A stretch of DNA of 64,000 nt from Calothrix sp. C42_A2020_038 (GTDB lineage Bacteria > Cyanobacteriota > Cyanobacteriia > Cyanobacteriales > Nostocaceae): positions 186,001 to 250,000 of the forward strand of contig JACYLQ010000047.1 of assembly GCA_015272395.1 (NCBI GenBank). The letters are read 5' to 3'. The notes below the pieces were generated by a model, which searched no databases, was not told where the DNA came from, and worked only from the letters and a program-made list of their open reading frames with translations. The stretch's first letter is position 1. The number at the start of each line of letters is the position of its first letter. Of the stretch, positions 19,882 through 28,375 are shown piece after piece. The position numbers and the translations under genes are program-made.

Positions 19882-20817
19882 ATGTTAGTGAGTTCGATGC
19901 ATAAATATAAATCACTTTTGGTTAGTACTGTTACAGTTTTTAGTCTGGCCATGAGTGCAAGTTTTGCATATCCAGTACATGCGGAAACAGTAATGCAAAA
20001 GGTTAAACGCACCGGAGTGTTAACAGCAGGTACTAGCAAAGACGCAATTCCATTTGCTTATGTTAATAGCAAAGGTCAGTCCGTGGGTTACTCAATAGAC
20101 ATGCTAGTAATGATTAAAGAACAATTGGAAAAAGAATTTGGCAAGAAAATTCAACTCAAATTAGTTAAACTTTCTCCAGCAGAACGTATTCCCCAAGTGA
20201 GAGAACGTAAAGTCGATATTGTCTGCGATGCAAGTAGTTTCACTTGGGAACGAGATAGACAAGTTGATTTTTCAGTAAGTTATGCCGTTACTGGTACTCA
20301 GCTACTAGTAAAAAAAGATAGCACATTGGGTACACCTGAGTCGCTATTAGGTAAACGAGTTGGAGTTTTGCCGCAAACCACAAACGAGCAGGTGATTCGT
20401 AAAGTGCAACCCAAGACACAACTTGTATACTTCAAAAACCGTAATGAGGCTTATAATGCACTGCAACAAGGAAAAATCCATGCTTTTGCATCAGATGGAA
20501 TCCTTTCTGAAGGTTGGTTGCAATTACAGAAAAATCATGATGCTTTCAAAATAGTGCCTGACCGTCCTTTCTCACGCGAAGGTATTGCATGTATGGTACC
20601 AGAGAACAATTCAAGATTTCTGGACTCTGTGAACTTCGCGCTAATTAAATTTATGCAGGGATTTGTCAATGGCAATCCTCGTAACATAGAAATATTTGAC
20701 CGTTCATTTGGCGCCAAGGGTACTATTTTTCTTAATCAGGACTTACGTGATTTAGCAATAGAGACAATGCAGTTAGTTATCGAGTCACGTCAAGAAATTC
20801 CTGAAAATGACCTGTAA
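19882..20817 (+). CDS. Periplasmic amino-acid-type solute-binding protein (SBP_bac_3)
   Basis: This 311-residue protein is an ABC-transporter-type periplasmic binding protein of the family 3 (polar amino acid) group. A signal peptide spans about 1-34 with a basic start (MHKYK), a hydrophobic core and cleavage after VHA. The mature part begins KVKRTGVLTAGTSKDAIPFAY and continues with GYSIDMLVMIKEQLEKEFG, RIPQVRERKVDIVCDASSFTWERDRQVDFS and LLGKRVGVLPQTTNEQVI, all characteristic of the fold. No permease or ATPase gene lies beside it, so it is an orphan binding protein that either uses a remote transporter or acts as a sensor component. The ligand cannot be read from sequence. An ATG at 19897 is an alternative start. 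Confidence 0.85.
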   Translation: MLVSSMHKYKSLLVSTVTVFSLAMSASFAYPVHAETVMQKVKRTGVLTAGTSKDAIPFAYVNSKGQSVGYSIDMLVMIKEQLEKEFGKKIQLKLVKLSPAERIPQVRERKVDIVCDASSFTWERDRQVDFSVSYAVTGTQLLVKKDSTLGTPESLLGKRVGVLPQTTNEQVIRKVQPKTQLVYFKNRNEAYNALQQGKIHAFASDGILSEGWLQLQKNHDAFKIVPDRPFSREGIACMVPENNSRFLDSVNFALIKFMQGFVNGNPRNIEIFDRSFGAKGTIFLNQDLRDLAIETMQLVIESRQEIPENDL

Positions 20818-21013
20818 AAAGGGAAAAGGGGAAAAGCTACAAGGAAAAGAATAAACAAAGTTAAAAATAATACTCAGTTAGTTCTGCTTCCTTAGAGATC
20901 ATTCCCCATTCAGTTTTTCTTTATCCAGAAACAATTGCTTTATACATCATGTCACTGTGGAAAAGCTGAACTAATCTTTTTGTATCTCTGTATCTCTGTA
21001 CGTGGTGTAATCA

Positions 21014-22060
21014 ATGATGAAGCGAATTGGGGCATTATCAATATATTTGGCTGTTTTTGGCGCCATAAATATTAGCTGCTACCAGCAAGTAACAGCATCT
21101 ACTCCAAAATCCAGCTATGAAAATAAAATCAATTACTTATTAAGAAATTATAAATTGTCAACCCCTTTATATCGGATTGTTCAAAATGGTAAATACGGTT
21201 ATATAGACAAAACTGGGAAAGTAGTCATCCGTCCACAGTATGATTTAGCCTGGAGTTTTATCGATGGATTAGCGCAGGTAAAAGTTGGCGATCAATATGG
21301 TTATATAGATAAGCAGGGTAGAAAAGTTATTTCGCCAAAATACCGTTTGTCGTATGCTTTTGCAAATGGGTTGGCACTGGTAATGATTGATTTTAAATAC
21401 GGATTTATTAACTCTAAAGGAAAAGTTGTAATTAAACCGCAATTTGAAGGCGCCTTAGCTTTTAGAAATGGACTGGCAGCAGTACAAGTAGAGGATAAAT
21501 GGGGGTATATTGATTACACGGGTAAAACAGTAATCAAACCACAGTTTGAAGCAGCTTTACATTTTTATGAGGGATTAGCTGCCGTCCAAGTAGATAATAA
21601 GTGGGGATATATTAATAGCGATGGTCAAATTGTCATTCAACCCCAGTTTGAAAGTACTTTAAAGTTTGCGGAAGGATTAGCAGCAGTACAAGTAAACGAC
21701 AAATACGGATATATTGACCGAGCGGGTAAATATGTGATTAAACCTCAGTTTAATGATGCTTGGGAATTTAGCGAAGGTTTAGCAGCTGTACAAGTTGGGC
21801 AGAAATGGGGTTTTGTGAATGCGAATGGTGAGATGGTAATTACAGCGCAATACGATAAAGCCATCAATTTCTCACAAGGATTAGCAGCAGTGAAGGTCAA
21901 TGATAAATATGGTTTTATTGATAAAAGCGGGAAAATGGTAATAGCGCCACAGTTTGATTTAGCACTTGCGTTTACAGATGAATTGGCTTTAGTTTACGCG
22001 CGCGGTGGCGCCGGATACATTAATAAAGCAGGTGAGTATATTTGGAATCCAACAAATTAG
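21014..22060 (+). CDS. WG-repeat protein, exported
   Basis: This 348-residue protein has an N-terminal signal-like segment (about 1-28) and then about nine tandem WG-type repeats of 30-33 residues with the pattern YGYIDKxGKxVIxPQFDxAxxFxxGLAxVxV. Repeats run from about 55 to the C-terminus, the last ending GYINKAGEYIWN. WG proteins are beta-repeat proteins found in envelopes of many bacteria, with no assigned enzymatic function. The gene stands alone, with a 196-bp gap to the binding-protein gene. The repeats are clearly protein-level. They differ at the nucleotide level, so this is not a recent DNA expansion. Role unknown, probably binding or structural in the periplasm. Confidence 0.85.
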   Translation: MMKRIGALSIYLAVFGAINISCYQQVTASTPKSSYENKINYLLRNYKLSTPLYRIVQNGKYGYIDKTGKVVIRPQYDLAWSFIDGLAQVKVGDQYGYIDKQGRKVISPKYRLSYAFANGLALVMIDFKYGFINSKGKVVIKPQFEGALAFRNGLAAVQVEDKWGYIDYTGKTVIKPQFEAALHFYEGLAAVQVDNKWGYINSDGQIVIQPQFESTLKFAEGLAAVQVNDKYGYIDRAGKYVIKPQFNDAWEFSEGLAAVQVGQKWGFVNANGEMVITAQYDKAINFSQGLAAVKVNDKYGFIDKSGKMVIAPQFDLALAFTDELALVYARGGAGYINKAGEYIWNPTN

Positions 22061-22796
22061 ATTGCTCGCTCTGGAGATATCTATCAAATTATCCATATTA
22101 ATTTTTACCGTTACGGTTTCAGTGCTAAGAAACCAATATGCCCCTATGTAAACTTTAACTCGCCATAACCAGAAAGAGTGTTAACAATAAAACCAGTACT
22201 TTGAAGTTGTTCTATCACTTCTTGCTGCGTTAGTAGTCGCGATTTATGGATTTCCTAGTCACGTCGAAATAGTTCTCTTTATACATGCATTAAATTTTCA
22301 ATTGTAGCAATAGCTGCGGTTGTAATAAATGGTGTTGAGATAAACTGGAACTTCATACAAAATTTTAGCAGTCGTTATGTAAGAACAATTTCCTATTTTA
22401 GAAGTTAACCGTATTAAATTACACTCAGTTATACAGAGGATTAAATGAGAGAATGAATTAATATATATTTGGAATCAAACCTTGATAAATCAAAAGGTTT
22501 TTAAGCAGTAAGGTACTTGGTATTAATGACTTAAAGTAAGTTGTTTCACAACTAATTGGATTGGGGGCCAATTAATTGTGAGAATAATGTTACAAATATT
22601 TGAATGCAGTTGACGCTTCGTGTCTGAAATCATACAGAGATTTTTACAATTCTTGAATGACTGCTGAATATTGAATCAAAATATCTTTCAAGAAGAGTTA
22701 AACGCTTAAAAATAACACAGTAAACAATCGTAACTAAAACTGGCGCCTACTATTCACCAGAAAAAGTAAGTGTACTAAAATTAAGGAGACAATATA
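22061..22796. other. 736 bp, mostly non-coding
   Basis: The only structure I can support is a possible gene remnant on the minus strand at 22144-22251 (listed separately). The right end holds the promoter and a strong Shine-Dalgarno (AAGGAGAC, 22781-22788) for the SDR gene. Confidence 0.4.
22144..22251 (-). pseudogene. Possible C-terminal remnant of a methyltransferase-like gene
   Basis: Read on the minus strand, this stretch gives LLTQQEVIEQLQSTGF followed by IVNTLSGYGELKFT and a stop. This pattern resembles the C-terminal end of class I SAM-dependent methyltransferases. No start or upstream domain remains in frame. The call is tentative and rests only on the peptide pattern. Confidence 0.25.
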
Positions 22797-23759
22797 ATGC
22801 GTGTTTTTGTAACTGGTGGTTCTGGATTTGTTGGCCGTAACCTGATTACAAATCTTGTACAACAAGGATTTGAAGTGTTAGCGCTTGTGAAATGGGAATC
22901 TGAAATTAATATCCTGAAAGCCTGTGGTGCCACTCCCATCTTTGGGGATATCAATGATTTAGAAGTATTGAAATCTGGAATGACGGGATGTTCATTAGTC
23001 TTTCATGCAGCAGCCAAGGTAGATGATTGGGGAGTTTTAGAAGATTTTCAGAGAGTTAATGTCGGTGGAACAGAACAAGTTATCGCAGCAGCAAGAGCCA
23101 CTGGTGTATCACGTCTGGTGTATGTAAGTACCGATGCGGTTCTGATAGGTGGAAAACCAATTATCAATGCTTCGGAAACTCAATCTCTTCCAGCAAAACA
23201 ATTAGGTTTTTACCCACTTACTAAAGCAATTGCAGAAACCAAGGTAATTGAAGCAAACTCAGATGAGCTTACAACAACCGTAGTTCGTCCGCGTTTTGTC
23301 TGGGGAAAAGGAGACACCACACTGCTAGCACGCTTTGTTAAAGCTATGCGTAATGGTGATTTTGCTTGGGTTTCGGGAGGTCGCTATTCAACCTCTACCT
23401 GTCATGTCAAAAACTTATGTGAAGGTCTTATTTGTGCCGCAAAACGGGGAAAGGGGGGTGAAATTTACTTCATTACCGATGGTTCACCTGTAGAATTCCG
23501 AAGCTTCATTACAGAGTTAGCAAAAACTCAAGGAGTAGAACCAGGGACACGTACCATACCACGTTGGTTAGTTTGGACATTGGCATGGAGTTTAGAAACT
23601 GCTTGGAATTTGTTAAACCTTAAAGGTTCACCTCCAATCACCCGTACAGCTTTATCTATGATTGGGTCTGAAGTTACGGTAGATGATACGAAAGCACGAC
23701 GCGAACTTGGTTATAAACCAGTGATTTCACGCCAAGAAGGATTATTAGAGATGATCTAA
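22797..23759 (+). CDS. Extended short-chain dehydrogenase/NAD-dependent epimerase
   Basis: This 320-residue protein is an extended SDR of the NAD-dependent epimerase/3-beta-hydroxysteroid dehydrogenase-like group. It shows the NAD-binding motif VTGGSGFVGRNL at about 4-15, a DINDLE acidic position, VFHAAAKVDDWG, YVSTDAVL with the active-site Ser/Thr, and YPLTK containing the YxxxK pair. The C-terminal part (RARRELGYKPVIS type) is usual for the family. Substrate unknown. It is preceded by AAGGAGACAATATA, a strong ribosome binding site. It should not be mistaken for HetN: HetN is a classical SDR about 290 residues long with an RGSGR motif, which is absent here. Confidence 0.85.
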   Translation: MRVFVTGGSGFVGRNLITNLVQQGFEVLALVKWESEINILKACGATPIFGDINDLEVLKSGMTGCSLVFHAAAKVDDWGVLEDFQRVNVGGTEQVIAAARATGVSRLVYVSTDAVLIGGKPIINASETQSLPAKQLGFYPLTKAIAETKVIEANSDELTTTVVRPRFVWGKGDTTLLARFVKAMRNGDFAWVSGGRYSTSTCHVKNLCEGLICAAKRGKGGEIYFITDGSPVEFRSFITELAKTQGVEPGTRTIPRWLVWTLAWSLETAWNLLNLKGSPPITRTALSMIGSEVTVDDTKARRELGYKPVISRQEGLLEMI

Positions 23760-23986
23760 GCTTAAAAATTAAAAATAGACATAAACTTCTTCGTCGGATT
23801 CTCCTGCATCTCCTGCTTAGAGTCTGTCTTCTAGTTCTAGGTCACTAATTCCCAGCATTTCAGCTACCCTTAGTAAGGAAAGAATATTTTTTGCAATTCA
23901 CGCGCCTAAGCCTTCTGTCAGCGCATTGAATAAAAATGTTATAATACCTACTAGGGGCAAACGTACAAACTTTAAAATCTACTGTT

Positions 23987-24400
23987 GTGTCAGCGAAAGA
24001 TATATTTCACAATGCCGCAAAAGCTGCCTTGGAGAATGATGGCTGGACAGTTACAGAGCCATTATATCTGAGGTTAGGAGACGATCAGTTACGAATTGAC
24101 TTGGCTGCCGAACGTTTAATAGCAGCAGAACGCGCGCAAGAAAAAATTGCAGTAGAAGTAAAGAGTTTTGTTGGAGCGTCAGCAATTACAGATTTTCATA
24201 CAGCATTAGGTCAATTTCTCAATTACAGAGCAGTACTACAGATACAGCAACCAGAGCGTCAATTATATTTAGCTGTGACAACAGAAATATATCGAACTTT
24301 TTTTCGTAGAGATTTACCAAAACTAAGTGTTCAAACTTACCAAATTAAATTATTAATATTTGACCCAGTAGCTGAGGTGATTGAACAATGGATAAATTAA
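23987..24400 (+). CDS. xisH: XisH, element-excision-controlling-factor family
   Basis: This 137-residue protein matches XisH, first described for excision of the fdxN element in Anabaena heterocysts and now known as a widespread cyanobacterial protein paired with XisI. Recognisable segments are AKDIFHNAAKAALENDGWTVT, the nuclease-like IDLAAERLIAAER, KIAVEVKSF, GQFLNYRAVL and LYLAVTTEIY. The D...E-V-K pattern resembles a PD-(D/E)xK fold. The GTG start at 23987 is the only one giving the usual MSAKDIFH beginning. The coding region overlaps xisI by 13 bp. No fdxN element or recombinase gene xisF is in the window, so this is an orphan XisHI pair of unknown function. Confidence 0.92.
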   Translation: MSAKDIFHNAAKAALENDGWTVTEPLYLRLGDDQLRIDLAAERLIAAERAQEKIAVEVKSFVGASAITDFHTALGQFLNYRAVLQIQQPERQLYLAVTTEIYRTFFRRDLPKLSVQTYQIKLLIFDPVAEVIEQWIN

Positions 24401-24723
24401 ATCACTACCGTCAACTGATTCGTGAATGCCTGTTACCATATTTGGAAATGAAACCATCAGGTGGAGAAATAGAAGTTTATAAAATGTTTGATACTGAGGA
24501 CGACCATTATCAAATATTTCATGCTGGCTGGGATGGCTTTCAAAGAATATATGGCGCCTTAATACACATCGATATAATTGGTGATAAAATTTGGATTCAA
24601 TATGATGGCACAGAAGATGGTGTTGCAAATACTTTAGTAGAATTAGGCGTACCCAAGCAAGATATTGTATTAGCTTATCACTCAACATTTCTGCGTCAAT
24701 ATGACGGGTTCGCTGTTGGGTAA
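24388..24723 (+). CDS. xisI: XisI, element-excision-controlling-factor family
   Basis: This 111-residue protein matches XisI: MDKLNHYRQLIRECLLPY, HYQIFHAGWDGFQRIYGALIHIDI, KIWIQYDGTEDGVANTLVELGV and DIVLAYHSTFLRQYDGFAVG. It is the usual partner of XisH, starting within the last codons of xisH so that translation is probably coupled. The pair behaves genomically like a two-gene module that is copied many times in filamentous cyanobacteria. The biochemical role is not established, and nothing nearby suggests a programmed DNA element. Confidence 0.92.
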   Translation: MDKLNHYRQLIRECLLPYLEMKPSGGEIEVYKMFDTEDDHYQIFHAGWDGFQRIYGALIHIDIIGDKIWIQYDGTEDGVANTLVELGVPKQDIVLAYHSTFLRQYDGFAVG

Positions 24724-24880
24724 ATATCACTAATTTTCATTTTATCCCTCTCTGTGTCCTCTGTACCTGAAGTGGTAAGATAAAAAGCTTTTTAGCACAG
24801 AGGCATAGCTGACTTTTCACGTTATGTGGAAAACCCTACGTAAAACCTAACCCCCCGACCCCCTTTCCTCATGGAAAGAA

Positions 24881-25075
24881 TTAGTGTGTTGTTTTGGCTT
24901 GTATTCGCTTTTTAAATTCAGCTAGTGACTGTTCTTCGGTACTAACGACAAATCTACCTGGTTTTGCTCGTACAATACTGAGATAGTGTTGAAAAGCGTC
25001 TTCATCTTCAGGATGTTGTTTAACATAATTTCTTAGCTCAACTTCTGTTAATTGTTGATAGTTAGTGTTACTCAT
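24881..25075 (-). CDS. Small DUF6887-like protein
   Basis: This 64-residue protein (QLTEVELRNYVKQHPEDEDAFQHYLS) resembles the small cyanobacterial DUF6887 proteins, with the pattern LTEVELRxYVxxxPxDxxAFxxYL. Such genes usually sit with a DUF6888 gene directly upstream, with start and stop overlapping. Here the ATG overlaps the stop of a decayed DUF6888-like frame (ATGA at 25072-25075). The function of the pair is unknown, and the small two-gene layout resembles toxin-antitoxin modules. The domain assignment is from memory of the motif and is moderately sure. Confidence 0.6.
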   Translation of the reverse strand: MSNTNYQQLTEVELRNYVKQHPEDEDAFQHYLSIVRAKPGRFVVSTEEQSLAEFKKRIQAKTTH

Positions 25076-25146
25076 TGTATGATTTCCTCTCCGTTACTCA
25101 AAATTTCTACTTGTATTTCGTCACCTACTAAAACAAAGATTCTCTG
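25072..25146 (-). pseudogene. Remnant of a DUF6888-like gene
   Basis: The last 24 codons on the minus strand read QRIFVLVGDEIQVEILSNGE plus a short tail, matching the C-terminal end of DUF6888 proteins. The N-terminal half is gone. In its place lies a common intergenic repeat rich in CTCTGTGTACTCTGCG (about 25141-25180). The frame stays open upstream by chance, but that part is not protein-like. Confidence 0.45.
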
Positions 25147-25220
25147 TGTACTCTGCGTCTGTGTGGTGAAGAAAAATACGTTTCTGCACAGGTATCCCGC
25201 TGTGCTACAAGTCATAAAAA

Positions 25221-25979
25221 TTAATGAGATGAAATAGCAGATAGTTCCAGTTTTCTTTCCAAATCGAACAGAAAACCATGAATATATTCTTCTGTCCATT
25301 CTTGCCCATAAAAACGCTGAAACATTCCTCTTGCAGGGTCTTTTTCAGAGCGATAACGCAAGTATTGTAATTGTTTCTGTTTAATCTCAGCAAGTGCTTT
25401 GGGATTAGTGATTGCTTCAGCCCGCGCGACAAAATCTAGATAAGCTTTGAGGTAGTCTTTAAAAGCTTCAAATACGTGAGTTTCTACTGCTGAAGTTTCT
25501 TTGGGACGTGTCCACAGAAATGCAGGGGAGAAAAATGGACGTGCTTCTTCAGGAAAATCTCCCCCCCAAGGGAGGTGCTGCTGATAGGTATGGAAAATGG
25601 GGAGAATTGGTTCGGTATATTTAGCTTGGTAAGCTTGGTCGTCTCGAAACAAAGGTTGCATATCCAGGGCAATTAGATGTCCACCTGGTAGAGTTACCAA
25701 ATCTGCCCCAAAAAAAGGGAGATCGTAGTTTAGCTCAGGAAAAATCACGAAATTGAGAACTTGGAGTGAGTTCCCCCCTTGTACATGTGCTGCCCGAATT
25801 TGGCGAAGCTTTGGCGCCCAAAAAGCATAACTGGTGGTGACGACTTCTTGCTGATTTTTTCCCTTTCCTATAATCGCACTTTTACGCTCAAATCCTTCAG
25901 GAATAGGATATGGCTGGAGTTCTAGACACGACGTTAAGTAAGATATCGCGTAATCAAGAAAGGGTTGATAAAGCGTCAT
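25221..25979 (-). CDS. pebB: PebB, phycoerythrobilin:ferredoxin oxidoreductase
   Basis: This 252-residue ferredoxin-dependent bilin reductase converts 15,16-dihydrobiliverdin to phycoerythrobilin. It is recognised by [15 protein letters not shown] near the start, [54 protein letters not shown], and [20 protein letters not shown] with [14 protein letters not shown] at the end, all typical of PebB. The gene follows pebA by 20 bp on the same strand, so the two reductases are co-transcribed and their intermediate can pass from PebA to PebB. The bilin product feeds the CpeB/CpeA subunits encoded 5 kb away. Confidence 0.95.
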   Translation of the reverse strand: MTLYQPFLDYAISYLTSCLELQPYPIPEGFERKSAIIGKGKNQQEVVTTSYAFWAPKLRQIRAAHVQGGNSLQVLNFVIFPELNYDLPFFGADLVTLPGGHLIALDMQPLFRDDQAYQAKYTEPILPIFHTYQQHLPWGGDFPEEARPFFSPAFLWTRPKETSAVETHVFEAFKDYLKAYLDFVARAEAITNPKALAEIKQKQLQYLRYRSEKDPARGMFQRFYGQEWTEEYIHGFLFDLERKLELSAISSH

Positions 25980-25999
25980 GGGTAATTTTGCACTTATTA

Positions 26000-26746
26000 C
26001 TATTTACTAACCACAGTTGCCAATGGTACTGCATCTTCAAATAAAAACTCGTATAGAAATTTCTCTGCCCAAGCATGACCAAAATAACTGCTAAATAACC
26101 CAGATGCTGGGTCGCGGTCAGCACTATACTGGTCGTAGTCTTTTTGAGCTTTGATTATACGCCGGATATCTTCCGGGTCGTTCAAGCGTTCAGTTGTATC
26201 GAGTAGCTGCCAGTATAAATTTAAGTAATCTTTGAAAGCAAAAAATACTTGTGTGGCAACCGTTTGAGCATCAGTTTTAGCAAACAGTAGATACTGGGAG
26301 AAGTATTGATTCGCATCGTAAAACTTCATCTCTAGATTCTGTGCTAACTCTGGGTATCGGTCATGTAGTACTTTCAAAGGATGTATATATTTTTTCTGAT
26401 AATCTTCGTCTTGAAACAACGGTTGAAAGTCCAGGACAATCAGGTTTTTAACTTTCCCGAAAGACAAAAAGTCAATTCCTAACAAGGGTAAGTCGTAATC
26501 ATAACTAGGATAAATAACGCTGTTAAAAATTTGTGCGCTTTCACCTGCATCGATGTAGGTGTAGCGAATTTTGCGTAACTGGGGACATTGATAACACCAG
26601 CTGCGGATAGTGGCTGGATTTCGACCGCGCTCACTGATATTCACCTCTAACCCAGCAGGAATCTCTCGCTTTTGTAAATCAAATTTGTAAAACAGCGATT
26701 GTTCTAAATGCTTCAGAAATGGTTGATACATGGCTGATTGACTCAC
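26000..26746 (-). CDS. pebA: PebA, 15,16-dihydrobiliverdin:ferredoxin oxidoreductase
   Basis: This 248-residue enzyme of the ferredoxin-dependent bilin reductase family reduces biliverdin IX-alpha to 15,16-dihydrobiliverdin, the first step toward phycoerythrobilin. Family features are [68 protein letters not shown] and [17 protein letters not shown]. It is the promoter-proximal gene of the pebA-pebB operon. An internal ATG at codon 6 ([10 protein letters not shown]) is a possible alternative start. Separation of PebA from PebB rests on clear sequence differences between the two families. Confidence 0.95.
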   Translation of the reverse strand: MSQSAMYQPFLKHLEQSLFYKFDLQKREIPAGLEVNISERGRNPATIRSWCYQCPQLRKIRYTYIDAGESAQIFNSVIYPSYDYDLPLLGIDFLSFGKVKNLIVLDFQPLFQDEDYQKKYIHPLKVLHDRYPELAQNLEMKFYDANQYFSQYLLFAKTDAQTVATQVFFAFKDYLNLYWQLLDTTERLNDPEDIRRIIKAQKDYDQYSADRDPASGLFSSYFGHAWAEKFLYEFLFEDAVPLATVVSK

Positions 26747-26861
26747 TATCCCAAGTTCTTACGAACATAGGGGATTCTTCTAAATCCAGTCCCATTTCTG
26801 AGAGACAAAGAAATAAACCGTAATATTAAATTAATAAAACTTAATATTGAATTAGTCTTAT

Positions 26862-27455
26862 TCATTCTTTGTTTCTTGCCAGATTTCGTTGAATCATTTG
26901 TTCCAACCTTTCTTGAGAAACACAGCGGCGCTCAGAACAGTAAGATACAAGGTTAATACCGTTAACTGTTCGCACAGTGCCAACTCGAACACGAAAATCA
27001 CCGTTGATAAACCAGCAACGTTCTTGTCCTTGGTTGTTGTCATATTCGGTGTCTATCGTGAGAATGCCATCCTTACCGAACCAGTATCGGCTAATCACAG
27101 GGATTTTTTCAACGTAACCACGATCACGAATCAGCTTTCCTGTTAGACCTTTCTCATCATCAGGAATGTCAATCAAAACTGCTGCATAATCAGGATTGGG
27201 TTGGCGCTCGTCAAGATTGTCTTGCCAAATAAAACTGGCACCACCCATTGCTAACGCAGGATCGATTCCTTGTTCTTCGCACGCTGTTTTGACCCTAGGG
27301 TCGGTTTTTTCAACTATATTGACAATGAGATTTGATTCTCCAGATTCGTCTGCGACTAGATCGAAGTGCTGAACATGACGCTGGATAAACCAGGTACCCT
27401 CACTCTGGCGAAAAAAATTCATCATGGTCATAGGAGAGATAAATTGCATAAGCAT
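26862..27455 (-). CDS. CpcS/CpeS-family bilin lyase (CpeU-like?)
   Basis: This 197-residue protein belongs to the CpcS/CpeS lipocalin-fold lyases that attach bilins to phycobiliprotein cysteines. The pattern FFRQSEGTWFIQRHVQHFD, DPALAMGGASFIWQDN, GKLIRDRGYVEKIPVISRYWFGKDGILTIDTEYD and ERCWFINGDFRVRVGTV is diagnostic. It differs clearly from the other CpeS-like protein encoded at 29172, so it is a paralogue, perhaps CpeU. It lies upstream of pebA on the same strand with a 115-bp gap. The true start is uncertain because four in-frame ATG codons lie within the first 12 codons. MMNFFRQSEG would be closest to other family members. Confidence 0.82.
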   Translation of the reverse strand: MLMQFISPMTMMNFFRQSEGTWFIQRHVQHFDLVADESGESNLIVNIVEKTDPRVKTACEEQGIDPALAMGGASFIWQDNLDERQPNPDYAAVLIDIPDDEKGLTGKLIRDRGYVEKIPVISRYWFGKDGILTIDTEYDNNQGQERCWFINGDFRVRVGTVRTVNGINLVSYCSERRCVSQERLEQMIQRNLARNKE

Positions 27456-27564
27456 AAATTTTCTCAGTCTCAGTGCGTTAAAAAATAATGTATTCTAAAG
27501 CTTATTAATAAAACAGCATTACACACTAATCCTCGCTTAAATGCTGTAACTTAGACCAAAAGAA

Positions 27565-28365
27565 ATGGAAAATTCTACACTTTTAGTACCCTCACCAGAT
27601 ATACTGACAGCCCTCAAAGCTGGAATTGTTAATCATGAAGCTCTATCACAATTCGATTTTAAAGGAGTTGATCTGCGAAGAGCAAATTTGAAGAACATTA
27701 GTTTGCTAGGCGCCGACCTTACGGGAGCCAGCTTGAGCGATGCGAACTTACAAGGAGCTGATTTGCGAGGTGCGAACTTACAAGGAGCTGATTTGCGAGG
27801 TGTAAATTTACACAATGCTTCTTTGAACCGAGCTATGCTTCAAAAAGCCGATTTGAGTGGGGCTAATTTAACCGAAACCAGACTGCAAGTGGCTTATTAT
27901 GATTCTCTTACAATTTGGCCAGAAGGATATTCTTATAAAAATTCTGGAGCAATCGGCCCCAAAGCAAATTTAGCAGGCGCCTACCTTTGTACTGCCGATT
28001 TACGAGATATTGATTTACAAGAAACAAATTTACTAGGTGCTTATTTAAATGGAGCAGATTTAACTGGAGCAAATCTACAAAATGCCAGATTGAGTGGAGC
28101 AACTCTACGTCTTGCTTTTTTGACTGGAGCTTATTTACGAAATGCTCGGTTGAATGGGGTAGATTTACAAGGCGCCGATTTGCGTGCAGCTGACTTAAGT
28201 AATGTTGAGATGGAAAATCTCCAAAGTATTGCTGGAGCAGACTTTAGCCTTGTTCAAGGACTGAGTGAAGCCAACAGAGACATGCTTTTAAGCCGCTCAA
28301 GCGCAGAGCTTGATGTCTGGAATCCTTATACTCGTAGGACAACACGGCAGAGTTTGAGTTGCTAA
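27565..28365 (+). CDS. Pentapeptide-repeat protein in the phycoerythrin island
   Basis: This 266-residue protein has two blocks of A(D/N)LxG pentapeptides, at about 30-105 and 130-225, which should form right-handed quadrilateral beta-helices. A non-repeat insert (LQVAYYDSLTIWPEGYSY) separates them. The insert resembles one seen in many cyanobacterial pentapeptide proteins, containing Y-D-xxTxWPxG. It has no signal peptide or membrane segment. It stands between the divergent lyase gene at 26862 and a convergent HEAT gene whose end lies 11 bp away. Function unknown. Its placement suggests a role in phycoerythrin assembly or its control, which is an inference from position only. Confidence 0.8.
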   Translation: MENSTLLVPSPDILTALKAGIVNHEALSQFDFKGVDLRRANLKNISLLGADLTGASLSDANLQGADLRGANLQGADLRGVNLHNASLNRAMLQKADLSGANLTETRLQVAYYDSLTIWPEGYSYKNSGAIGPKANLAGAYLCTADLRDIDLQETNLLGAYLNGADLTGANLQNARLSGATLRLAFLTGAYLRNARLNGVDLQGADLRAADLSNVEMENLQSIAGADFSLVQGLSEANRDMLLSRSSAELDVWNPYTRRTTRQSLSC

Positions 28366-28375
28366 GAGAAAATTT

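Noticed and set aside
21150-22030. Regularly spaced repeats resembling a CRISPR array
   Set aside because: Spacing follows in-frame WG protein repeats with variable DNA; there are no conserved direct repeats with unique spacers.
22797-23759. SDR gene as a possible displaced hetN
   Set aside because: It is an extended SDR of 320 residues without RGSGR and with a different cofactor and active-site layout from HetN.
23987-24723. xisH-xisI as a sign of a programmed fdxN-type DNA element
   Set aside because: No recombinase gene, no element borders and no nif genes are in the window. XisHI pairs are common as orphans.
27660-28220. Short tandem repeats on DNA level (CAAGGAGCTGATTTGCGAGG type)
   Set aside because: These are codons for pentapeptide repeats in an intact gene, not a separate repeat element.
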